DNA of 64,000 bases from Planctomycetaceae bacterium (GTDB taxonomy: Bacteria; Planctomycetota; Planctomycetia; Pirellulales; Pirellulaceae), in NCBI GenBank assembly GCA_027487485.1, contig JAIYDN010000091.1, positions 310,001-374,000 of the forward strand. The letters are read 5' to 3'. Shown piece after piece: positions 47,577 to 60,000 of this stretch. Under the pieces are notes generated by a model that saw only the letters and a program-made list of their open reading frames with translations, did no database searches and was not told the DNA's origin. Positions within the stretch are counted from its first letter, which is position 1. Every line of letters begins with the position of its first letter. The translations under genes were made by a program, and so were the position numbers.

Positions 47577-48083
47577 TCACTTCTGATCATCCTTCATCAC
47601 ATAAGGCCTCTCCCAGTCTTCTTCGCTTGCACAGGATACGGACCAAACACCTTTGTCATCCAAGACAAATAACAGACGTGCTTTAGCCCCTTTGAGGTTC
47701 TGCGGCAAATCGATCCGTTGCGTCAAATCGGTATCTCGTGTTTCGGCCCCCACCAAATCCTCCGCTCGAGCGGCAGATCGCCATCGGATCGTAAAACTTG
47801 AAGGAAAAAACTTGAGCCTCGGATAGCTGCTTATCTTTTGTGGATAGTTGTCGCCGCTTCGATGCACGGTAACGATGCCACCGGGTTGGGCACTACCAAG
47901 ACCTTCACAATCGACGATTCGAATTGGTAATGGGAACTTGGACAGGACCGCCATTTCGCCAGGGTATGTATCTGCGATTCTAGGCATTCGAGATTCGCAA
48001 CCCATGAACCCAAACACGCTTACCCCAACCAAGATTTTCAGCAACGAATTTCTCACAACAATCACGCCCCAGAGATTTGTCAT
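47577..48083 (-). CDS. Lipoprotein directly downstream of the giant RHS gene
   Basis: About 168 residues from ATG 48083, which lies 2 bases after the stop codon of the giant gene; an earlier in-frame ATG would lie inside that gene. A signal segment (NSLLKILVGVSVFGFMGC) ends in a lipobox with Cys29. The mature part is about 140 residues and beta-rich by appearance, with CEGLGSAQPGGIVTVHRSGD and LLFVLDDKGVWSVSCASEED. No family was recognised. The position and likely periplasmic location make it the best candidate for an immunity or chaperone protein of the hydrolase domain, as lipoproteins guard against several Tle-type lipases. This is inference from context only. Confidence 0.72.
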   Translation of the reverse strand: MTNLWGVIVVRNSLLKILVGVSVFGFMGCESRMPRIADTYPGEMAVLSKFPLPIRIVDCEGLGSAQPGGIVTVHRSGDNYPQKISSYPRLKFFPSSFTIRWRSAARAEDLVGAETRDTDLTQRIDLPQNLKGAKARLLFVLDDKGVWSVSCASEEDWERPYVMKDDQK

Positions 48084-48085
48084 AA

Positions 48086-51000
48086 CTAGAAACCTATCCC
48101 AATACCTATCCCAATCGAGAAAGACGGTGTCCATGAAGCTCTCCATTCGCTCCATGTGCGAGGCCGAATTCTAGGTAGCGAAGACTGGTTCGATGGGAAT
48201 CCGTATTCCGAGTCTGCTAAAACATTGATTGGAACTCCTACGCCCGATGCAATCTGTCGCATGGTTTTATCGGTCTTGATCGACATCGAAACATCATACT
48301 TGTAATTGTAAGTCTTCATCGATCGTTCGTCAGGCGAATATCCTGGAGTTCCACCTACAGCACCATGAGTAGCCCGTATCGGCAAATCGGTTAAGTTCGT
48401 ACGCGCGTCAAAAGTTGCCTCGATTCGTGGCCAATTGAAATAGAATGGACTGTCACTGTCGTAGTCCCTTACACCACCCCAGTAACGATGCTCATCGCCC
48501 GTTCGCTCAACGCCATGTGCCCAAACTACATTCATGACATTTGCAGTCACGCGACTTGCAGTGCCACGTCCCAAATCATCATACAGCGTCATATCGACAG
48601 GATCATATAAACCCAAAAATCTAACGGGTACTGGATCCGAATTCCAAGTTCCGTCCAAATTGCTAGAGCCTTGATTGAGGCGCTGTGCGAGTCGCATCGC
48701 CGAATACGCTCCGCGGCTCCATCCAATAATGTCAATTGGTTCATCGCGATTCTGCTGAGATCGTTTCCTGTACTCCATCAACGTTTGGTACTGCCTCTCT
48801 TCTATGGCTGGAAGGTCTGATGCCCAGGTGCCATCGGATGGGCCATATTCGTACTTTGCTTCACCCCTGTACTCCTGCCAGAAGTTCTTAACATGCGACA
48901 ACCATCGTCCATTCGCAAGCCTCTGGGGATTACGAGGGTTTGAAAGCCAGTCTTCAGTGCCAGTTCCATCAATAGCAATAAGATACTTTCCTGACGGATC
49001 TTTGTTCAATACAGGGTCACCGTGGACGAAGCCGTATTTGTTGAAGCTGAAGGGGTCGTTTGGATTGCCTGCGTATGGATCGAGACGCTCAAATCGACCA
49101 TTGCTGGCCGAATACCACCTGGCTCGGAAATTATAGAGTCCCGTTCGACTGTCTAGGCTCTCGCCATTGTAGAGAACAGACGTGAGGGGTGAGGCTTGCG
49201 ACGTGACGTTCAAACCGGTGCCATTATGGATCGCTAATAGCTCGCCATAGGCACTGTACGAGAAGACTTGCGCTATGGCTGCTGCGGCGTCAAATAGCAC
49301 TCGCGTTGAACCGTGGCCGTCGTGGCTGAAAGCAAGCGTTGAGCTTTGAGTGACAAGCTGTGAGTTTGGATCTATGACGCTTACCGTTTGAGTCAACTCG
49401 TCCTGGCCGAACGTGTAGCTCGTTCGCTTGGTCGTCTGGCCTGCCGCGTTCTTGACCGTCTCAAGGATCGTTTGGGCATAACCGGTAAAGTTGTTGTGGT
49501 CGATCAAGTACTCGGTGGAAGCTTGAAGTTGGACGTTAGAAGTTGGAGGATCGAATGCGTAGTCTGTCGCGATAAAGCGCATGCCATGCTTGTCGTACCG
49601 ATACTCGACTTGAGTCCGAGCTGTGACATTACCAGAAATCGATGTCGTTGTTACGACTTTTTCGAGCTGGCCCGTCAGGCCGTAGGACATGTTCTGGGAT
49701 ACCACAGGCGAGACGCCTATGCCACTGACTTGCTTGGATGCTTGCTGAGTTCCATTCCATTGATAGGCGGTCGAACCCATGGAAGAACCTGCAGGAACGC
49801 CCGTTGGAGATAGGCCTGCATAGCGATCCTCTCGGAGGATGCGATCGCTCGAATCGAACGTGTAAATGTCCGTCACGTCATTGGTGGCATTAGGCTTGTC
49901 CAGCATGCGACGCATGCGATTGCCCACTAGATCCGTAATGTACGATTCGGTTTGATCCAAACTATTGTCGCTGCTGTCAAGAACTTCGGAAACAAGCCGC
50001 CCTGCGTTATCGTAAGTCCATGCGTAGTTCGTGGTCAGAGCGGGGTTCACAGGCTGGAAGCCTATCCCGCTACCGCCGAACGATTCGAATAATCCAGTCC
50101 GTTTGCCGTCGGCTCGATACGAATAGTCGAACATGTCTTGCAAGACATTGTCTGCTAGATTCGCATTGTTCGCATCGGATTGAAAGTGACGCATCACGTC
50201 CAGTCGGTCCATGTTATCAAACGTGTAATCCTGCACCACCGAGTTCGGTAGCTCCGTAAAATCCATCCTACCCAAAACATCGTAATGATGAATCGTTGTC
50301 TCAGGTTGGTTGCCTGCCAGCGTTGGATCGATATCGACTGGTAACCCATCGCGTTGGGTGGTGCTAACACTTGCAAGACGCCCCAAGGAATCATAAGCAT
50401 AAACACTCTCCGATGCCACACCGGATACCGTCGGAACTATGGTTCGAATATGAGTCTTTCGCCCCAGAACGTCATAATCATAATGCATGATTCCAGTGGG
50501 CGAGCTTTCTTGTGTCACTCGTCCTTGAACGTCATACGTGGTGGTCCAAACGTCCTGGAGAACAGCAATCGGAACGCCTGCCGTCGCTCCACTTGCATAG
50601 GCATGAGTAGTACTGGTCACTCGTCCAAACGCATCATACGTCATGGACACACGCTTCCACTGAATCGCAACATCCAGATTCCCCGAACTCACGAAGGCAT
50701 TGTAGTCGTTTGCGTTGGCAAAGTACTCACGACGAGCGGCGCGGCCTGCACCGGCAGGGCTATCGTCGTACACGGTTCGTTCATGTACACCCTCGAAGGA
50801 AACTTCCAAAACCGGTCGCTTTTGCAAGTCGTAAGCCATGGTTTCTATTTGCCCATCCGGCAGAGTTCGACTGGTGGGCCTTCCGGTCGCATCGAACCCG
50901 AATTGAGTCACATGACCATTGGCGTCCGTTAGCTTGGACATTTGCCCGAACTGATTGTATTCATAACGATACGTCGGTCGGGTTATCGCGTTGTTGTTGC

Positions 51001-54000
51001 GAGGGTCCGGCACTGCGGGCAACATCACTCCAGCCAATCGGTTATCCAAATCGTACAACATGTCCTTTCGGTTACCGATCGGATCGATCTCTGCCACAAC
51101 ACGACCTTTCGAATCGTATTCAGTACGTATGAATGTGCCATCCGGCATGTTTCTTCTAACGACCCGACCTGCATCGTCATAAATGCTTTCGGTGATGCGC
51201 TGTTGCGATCGATCGGTGTCGGCAGCTAGTCCACTCTTGATGAATCTTCCATTGACTACTGACCCGTATTCGGCGATACCGGTGATCGTTTGAAACGCTT
51301 GCCCCAATGCGTTGTATCGTGTTTCGCTACGCAGTCGAACGTAATGATTATCTCCGCGAGCCGTTAGCCCCACGCTGCTTGCAAGGACATGCATCCCCAG
51401 GGTTGCGGCGACTCGACCTCGCGAATCGTACTCCGTTTCGGAGATCTGGCCATCCGATGCGATCTGCCGGAAGGCTCGACCTTGCGAATCGTATTCCGTG
51501 CGAGTCGACGAAACCAGCGTCCCAAAACTGACTACCGATGTCTCCTTACCCGTTAATCGGACGATTACACCGGTTAGTCGCTGGGTACCAATGGACCGGC
51601 CTCGCGAATCGTAAATCGTTCGCGATGCTTCAACGTGGGGGGAGTCCATCGACAGCCCAGTGTCAACATACTGATCCGTTGTTACCAGCGGCCTTCCTTG
51701 TGAATCAAAAACCGTTCTGGACACAAGCCAAACACTTTGCCCCGTTTCGGTCGTAGCCTGCGTTCGCGACTCGACGGTTTGGCCTTGGGCATTGAACGTC
51801 GATCGCGATTCGCGGCCGTAGCCATCGATCGATAGATAGCTGCGACCAGACGAATCATAAACATTCGTGGTGCGCGAGTTCGGAATCACCGTGCCGGGCG
51901 ATGCAATGCGCGATTGCTGACTGTGTAGAGGGCCGACCAATTCGATTTGAATCCCTACAACACGGTAGGTTGCAGTGACGCGACCAGCCGGATTATATTC
52001 CGTCCGGGTCGCCTCGATCAGGGCAGGGTCGATCCCAAGAGGGTGAGAATCGGTAACCGCAATCGTGCGCCCCACTGCATCGTAAACGGTCCGCGACACA
52101 AACCATCGTATCGCATTGTCACTTCCGGACGCTCGTTGCTGAGTTCGCGTTTCCACGATGCGACTATCGATATCACGCACCGTTTCACTGCGAAGGCCCG
52201 TGTCGTTGATCGCCACATACGGTTGCCCGATCGCATCAAATTCCGTCTGCGCGCTGGAGATTAAATACGGTGTCGGAATCTGAGCCGTTTCGAAGCCAGC
52301 AAGAATATAATGGCCAATCGGCAGACGACCCATCTGGCTTGCAACCACTTTGTTATCGTCGTTGTAGCGACTTAATCGAAGCGATTGCACTTGATTAGGT
52401 CCCGAACCTTCCATACTCCAGCTGGCGATGCTGTTTCCGTTGTCGTCGTAAACAATGGTCTGCGCACGACCTTCACCCGGAGTCATCGACGTCAGCTCGC
52501 CAAAGGAGTTGTAGACGGCATCGAATAGCAAGTTGTTGTTGCGGTCTCGGGACTGAGTGATGTTGCCAGTGTCGTTGGCTCGGAAACGCGATGTATTGCC
52601 ATCCGAGTCAGCGGTAAAGGCCAACGTCCCATTCGGGTTATAGTTCGTGCGCGACGTGTTGCCATTTGCATCGGTGCTGGAGGTGACCGCTCCGTATTCG
52701 TCGTGACTGCTGCGCGTCGCATTGCCGAACGAGTCCCGTGATTCAATCAAGTTGAATTCGGAGTCGTAGACATACGTGGTCGTTAGATCGTTGGTTTCGT
52801 TGCTGGTCGCATCTTCCAGTCCGATCACTTGCGTTTGCGAGAGCACGTTTCCTTTGGAGTCGAAGGTTGCGGTGGCGATGACTCCGGTTTGGTCGACCGT
52901 TCGCGTCACGTTACCTCGAGCGTTCAGCGTCTGTGAAGAGACGAAGCCATTCGCATCCGTTACTGATTGGGTTTCGGCACTGACGTTGTAGGATGCGGTC
53001 GCGGATTGACCGGAAGCATTGGCAAGGGAATGGAACCGACCGTCGGGGGCATAGGTGGTGGCAGCGGCGATGCGGCCCAAGGGATCGACAATTGATTGAA
53101 GAAAATGATCGCGATTGTCAGCATAAGTAAACCGAGTTGTTGCCCCTACGCGATTGGTCATCGCAACCAGATCACCAGCTCCATCGTATTCGTATTCGAT
53201 TCGTTTGCCGCGTGGGTCGATCACGGCCGTAATGCGATTGGCCCAATCACGTTCAAAGATGATTCCACGTCCACTGGCAGACTGGAAGCCGTCCGGCCCG
53301 ATGATCACTTCGTTCCCGACGCGATCCACCAACGTCGTAAGTTCGCCCGTCTTCGCGTTGATCACCAGGGAGGAACCGTTTCGCATTTTCAATTCGTACG
53401 AGCCCCCGAAAGTTGGGTCGGCCGGGTTGTACAAACGCCCCGATGCATAATCCAAGTAATCGTCTCCCACTTTCTTTAGCGGAAGCGAATCTACGAGCAG
53501 CTTGCTCTTCACACCCACGTCCGCCACAAACGCAGGCACGTAGTCCAATACGAGCCCAAGGAACGAGGTCCCCGGTTTGCCGTAGAATGTAAAGCCTTCT
53601 TGAGTGCCATCGGGCAACGTCACAAGGACTCGGTCGCCTTCCCGAAACGGGATATATCCAGAAAGGTCGGGAAGTCGGTTGGGATCGATCTGCAATTCGA
53701 TCTTGGTGGTTGCAATATCCAGCGACCAGCCGTAGCCAAAGTCGCCGGAGACATCTGCATCCAGGGAATCGTATCGACGTGTCAGCGTGATCGGAACGCC
53801 AGCGACTGGGACAGTAAGATCGTTAAAGCCCAAGCTGAAATTCCCCAGCTTCAGTCCACCTTCGATCTGCAAGCTAGCTGCATCGATGGTTTGGTTGGCC
53901 CCCGAATCAATAGCGGTTAGGATCAGTGTGTAGGCACCATTGCGCATCATGGTGGTGTCCAGATTGGCGATGGGTGCGTTGGCTAGATTGCCACCTCCGG

Positions 54001-57000
54001 ATGCCAACAAGGACAAGCGTCGGGTGGTGTTGTTCATCAGCTCCAGCTGCCACGTTACCAAAGGTGATTCGTCAGAAACGTTGACAAAAATGTCTGTAGG
54101 CTTCGACAAGGTCAGCTGTGGGCCGCCCTGTATGTGCGCCACGGGCGGTTTCAAATCGCCTGGATCGGGGACCAACAATTGCAACGGTGTGGCCGTACCG
54201 ATATTTCCGGACGGATCGATGGCGGTCCCTTGGAACTGAAGTAAACCGATCATGTCGGGTTGGATGCGCAAGCGAGCGGAGTGATTGGCATCTAGCGTGA
54301 GTATCTCATTCCGAGGGGTTGTGATTCCATTGCGAGTGACGCTGGCGAGGGTCAATGTGCGCGATTCGATCCGGACATTGTCCACCGCCGAGACGAACAG
54401 CAAGATCTCCTGGTCTACTCGCGGCGCAACCACTTGTTTACCCGAAGCATCGGTCGCACCCAGGCGAACGGTGGGGGCGGCGTTGTCTGCCAAATTGGTT
54501 AGCAAGAATGATCGCGAGACCGACTGGCGTCCATCGTTAGCCGTGACAGTGACGGTACGTGAACCTAAAGGAGTAACCGGATTCGATCCGGTGCTTTGAG
54601 CAAACGTTTGCCACGCGATGCGTCCGCGATCGGAATCGATGGTCAATCCGGCTGCGATCGAATCGGCATCCAAGCTAAAGCGGATCAGGTCGTTGTCAGC
54701 ATCCGACGCGGATGCATCGACTAAGACCTTGTCACCGCGTACGACGGTTACATCGGCCAGGGGTTGAAGGACTGGTGGGGAGTTGGCTGGAACGACTTTG
54801 ATTTCAAAGCTTTGAGTCGCGGTCCATTGGCCATCGGAGACTTGGATTGCATGAGGCAAGGATTGATGGAGTTGGTCTGCGGTGGGAGTCCAAAGAAGAA
54901 GGCCAGTGGTGGGATCGAAGGACGCGTTGGGTGGGAGCGAGGCTGGTGTGATCAAGCGGTAAGTCAGTTGGCTTGAATCCGGATCGATGGCATGGAGATC
55001 GTAATTGTATTGGACACCGACTTCGGCGGTGAGCAACGGGGTGGAGGTGATCTGCGGTGGCTGGTTTGCATTGGAGCCGACGACAGTCATTTCGTAGATT
55101 TGGATCGCCTGCAGTCCATGAACATCGGTGGCGATGACTTCCAGGGTGTAAGTTCCAAGCGACTTGGGAGTCCAAGAGAGCAGACCGGTATTGGGGTCGA
55201 TTTCCAAATCGATCCCTACGGCGGTGGTTCGGTTTCCAAGCCGGAAGCGCACCGCATCGCCATCGGCATCCGAGACTCGGACGGGATAGTGGTAGGGTTT
55301 GTTGATAGGAGTAGACGTGACAGGCGACGACGAGATCATAGGCGGCCGATTGACGAGTCCCACATCGATGGTTGCTGATTGAGTGGCAGATCCGCCTCGC
55401 ATATCGGAAACACGGAGCCGGATAGGATGGAAGCCAGCTTGGTTTGCATTGGGTTTCCAATCGACGATACCGGATCGGGCGTCGATGGTCATGCCATCTG
55501 GCGAACTGAGCAACTCAAATCGCAGGGTATCCCCTTCGGGATCGAATGCATTGGCATCATAGAAGTAAGATTTCCCGACCAAGCCGCCCAAGGGTGGTTG
55601 CGAGGTAAACTGGGGTGCATCGTTGGAGGGATGATTCGCAACTGTAAGAGTAACGTTTCGTGTATGGACTAACGATCCATCGCTAGCAGCCAACTTGAAA
55701 ACGATTATGCCTAGTTGAGCAAGAGACGGAGTCCAACGCAGCGTACCGGATGAATCCAGAGTCATCCCAGTTGGTGGGTCGATGATGCCGAAACCGATGG
55801 GGTCATTGTCGGGATCAAAGGCGTTGATCGAATGGACGAAGGTCTTGCCCCGTTCGATTTGTCCGGAAGGATTCGACAATATTTGAGGTGGCCGATTCAC
55901 ATCAGAGGCATTCACAGCCAGATCGTAACGCTGAATTGATTCCGCACCGTAGGGATCGGTTACGGTGATTGCGATTGGGTACAGACCCAGCACAGGGTTC
56001 GACCAATGAATCAGCCCTGTTGACGCTTGGATCGTTAACCCTCGACCGAGCGATTCTGGGTCCAGCTTAAATCGCAGGGAATCCGAAGGATCATCTTGGT
56101 CCATTGCATGAGCGTCGTAGGCGTAGGGTGAACCAACGGTCGCTTTCAGTTTGGGATCCGAGGTAAAAACGGGGGATTGGTTAGGCTGGATCGTCAGGGT
56201 GAACGACTGAAGATCGCTACCACCTTGACCATCATCGACTCGGAGGGTCACCCGAGATTCCGAGATGGTGGAATCAACGAACCAGGAAAGGGTACCCGAG
56301 CTTGGATCGATCACCATGCCTGTAGGCGCGAAGTCGAGCGAGAATGTCAGAGAGTCACCATCGGCATCGATCGCAGTGGGTGTATAGCGATAGCGCTTAC
56401 CTTGGATCGCGGAGGCAATAGGACTGGACGTAAAGTCGGGTGGATTGTTGTTGGAGCCCCGCGTGGTATTACCGAAGATCAGATTGCCAATCGTTTGGTT
56501 TGCGAGAATTGTGCCTTGATAACGTTGGCTTGCGGGGAGGGTGGGGGCCCAGCCCGATTGCATCGCAATCGCAAGCGTGTAGAGCCCCGGGGTGATGCCC
56601 GCCAAGCTGTAGTCACCATTCGAATTGGATTGGGTCGATTTTTCACCAGCATCGAGCCGATTGTTTTGATTCGTATCCAAATACACGGTCCAATTGGTTT
56701 GTGGAGGTTCGTTTCCATTTCGAACTCCATCGCCATCCACATCGAAGAATACGGTACCAGCAAGAGTTCCCGGTGAGGAGTTAAGAACTTGCAGTGAGAA
56801 CGCTTGTATTGTGCGCCAACCCTTGCCATCAGACACTTCGATCGCAACAGTATGCATGCCAGTTTGAGTCGCGTTTGGATTCCAGGAGACTTGCCCCGTG
56901 GAAGTATGGATTGTCATTCCGGTTGGGGCTGATGTAAGTTGAAAGACAAGTGGATCTCGATCGGGATCGATTGCGATGGCGGTGTATCGATAAGGGAGCT

Positions 57001-60000
57001 CGGGTAAAGTTTGAGTGATGGGGGTAGATGTAAACTCAGGCGCACGGTTACCTAGTTCTGGTAAAACGTACACTTGAAACGACTGCGTCGAGCGACTATT
57101 AGGTTTGTTATCGGAAGCAACTAAGTTGACAGTGTTTGCACCTGCGTTCGAAGCGGTGGGTTTCCAGATCAACTTGGCCGTAGCGCCACCGGATGTATTG
57201 GTACCTGCGATGATAGAGGCTCCGCTTGGCAGGCTGCCTTCGGAAGAAAACGAAATGGAATCGCCATCGGCGTCGGTAGCTGCAAAAGTGTACTCGTAGT
57301 CTTCACCGACACGAGCAGCGACCACTGGAATCGAGCTAAATATAGGAGAGCGGTTCCCAGTTGGGGCAACAACGCTTAAAACGAAAGATAGTCGAGTCGT
57401 GGCCCCTAATCCGTCGGTGGCGGAAATGACGATGTTATGGTTGCCGATATCATGTTGGGTTGGAGACCAGCGAAGATATCCATGGTCGACGGTCATGCCA
57501 CTCGGACCGATCTGTAACTGAAGAGAAAACGGGTCGGCATCTGGATCGGTAACAAGAATTTCGAACTGATAAGGAGCCCCCGAGGCAACCGATGTGATTG
57601 GAGTGGAGCTGAAATGGGGAGCTCGGTTCAGTTGAGCCATAAGAACCGTATCAAAGGTAAATGGCAACTTAGCTGGGTTGTAGAACGCGACGGTCGCTCG
57701 ATCGGACTTCTGATTTGGTTCTAAGCTATTGGAAGAAACAAAGCGGCTCAAATCGTAATAGGGAATTCCTTGCGGTGTGTAACCATCGATGTCGGTCGGA
57801 ACAACGCGAGGGTCGCTGATATTGGTGAGACCCATGACTAGCGGCGCTTTGGCTGGATAGGCACCCAAGTTAGCGACTTCAACTTCAGAATATAGAATTG
57901 ATTTCTTTTCATTCCATGAAGTGATGCCATGTGTTAGCCGAAGGTTAGGCAGTTCGGAAAGAGTTTCGAACATGTCGGATGGCTTTGAACTATCCAGCCC
58001 TCTGAGGGTTATTGAGGCAGAGGCGGTTGCACCATAGGAGTCGATTGCAGTAAAGCGGAAGGTTGTTTGGCCGGGCTTTGGAACAACCCGAGCGAAAAAA
58101 TTCCCCGATGAATCAAGTGTGCCGACGGGGACTCCATCAATGGTGACCGAAACGATTTGAGCTGCTGGGATAGCGGCAACTGCGTTGCCAGAAATAAGAA
58201 GAGGGACATTAGTGGGGTGAACGCTTAGGTTGTCAGGAGACTTGATTGAGATCGTTGGAGGAGGCGATATCCATTTCATCTTTGCCGTTTGCGTTAGATC
58301 GCCTATCGAGGCCGTAATCAAGTCTGTTCCGAGAAGCGTACCAGAGTATCGAAAGGTAGCGATACCTGCACTGTCGGTAAAAGCATACCCTAGCTTGGTA
58401 TGAGTGCCCGACACTTCGAAGTCGATACGAACTCCTGTCAATCGCGATCCGTTTTGATCCAATGCCCAAGCAGTAAGTTCGTGTTGAATTCCAGGCTGCG
58501 ATTCAAATCGACTGGGGGTTAGTTCCAAGGTTCTGGCATCGGCAATATTCGCGAGAGCCATTCCGCCTGGATATCCATACGAATCGTAGACGTTAAAGCC
58601 GTACGAATAGATCCCGAATGGTACATCGCTGGTGAAGTTATGCGAACCAACCGACACGGGGATCTTTGCGCCAGAGTATTTACTGTTCGGAATAGGTACG
58701 AACAAGTTCTCCGAAATCAGATTACCATTCATCTTCAATGATCCGACCGCGGCTGACGGTACAACAATGTTGACGTAGTTAGTCGCAAAGTAGCTTGCTG
58801 GAGTGCTGACCGTGTATTCTGCCAAAAACTGTTCTGATGGAGGGATCAGCATCATGAACGGGTCTGCGTTGGCGTTATCAAAGCCCTGCCCATTTGCATA
58901 CTGTGCCACAAGGGCTGGCCGATTGGTTTTGATATGCGACGGTTGTGAAAGAAGCAGCTCATAGACCTCCCCTTGATCGATGATGTCGACAACTTCTCCA
59001 TTAATGCTTATGGAAGTGTTATCTTGTGATGCGAGCACTCGAAAAGTGTCACCGACAGACCGCGTTGCGAGAGGTACAGTAAAGAAACTGGTGCCCCAGG
59101 TCGAAGTCGGTGGAATCTGTTCTACGACATGATCGCACAAGGGTATGTTGGTCGGAATATTAGCGCAAGAGTGCCCACCGAATACCGCAATTGGTTCGTT
59201 AGATGACAGCATCGTCCCGGACAAATCGAGCGGTACGCCTTGTGCTTGAAGCTGGTACATCTGTCCAGCATTCAAATTGACGGTAAATGGCATTCCCACC
59301 GGCCTACCAAGAACAGGCGCAGAAGGCGTGATCAAAACTTTGGTGTTGTTTTCAGTTGCAACGATGTTGATTTGAGTGCGGGCAAAGTAGGTGTCCACGT
59401 TGTTTTTCCAACCAAGCACCACGTATTCCGTGTCGAGAATATCAACTGGAATACCGGTATACGCATCCGTGGTCTGAGCAATTTGATTCAGTCCATATAC
59501 GGCAACTTCTCGATTGCTGATGACTCGGATTCCCAGATCGGTCACAACGCCGTTTGAGCCCAATGGGTCAGCGGCCGTAGGCACTTGCAATGTTGTTGTT
59601 TTGTTTGCCTCCACAGTGAACGGTGCGTTGAATCCAAGTCCAGGAATCGAAACGGATCCCGTAGCGTTATGAGGAGCCGAAATGAACAAAAAGAGACTCT
59701 TTGGCGGAGCGTGAATAGCCGCGTCACCCAAATTGGTCGGGAAAGTTAGCCAAAAATCTGTTCCTAAGTTATCACGCGTGATCGGACCACTGTCTTCATC
59801 CAGAATCGTACCTTTGGCACTTGCTTGGGCAATTCCAGCGAAGGTTGGTCGATGAAGATTCACAAGAAACCGTTCTGTTGGCTCGGCTGTTGAATCGTTG
59901 ACGACGTTGATGCTAATCGTTTGTGACGTCTGGCCCGGTAAGAACTGGACTGTTCCAACTTGACTTCGATAGTCCAACGAATCGGTTGCGGAATCATTAC

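Noticed and set aside
47345-47686. Plus-strand frame of 113 codons with LGQ/FGQ repeats
   Set aside because: It runs into the end of the lipoprotein gene and the repetition follows from the TTCGGCCAA motifs; not a convincing gene.
54804-55460. Second frame of 218 codons on the same strand as the giant gene
   Set aside because: A frame-shifted reading of the PIG repeats, rich in Arg, His and Ser as expected for a shadow.
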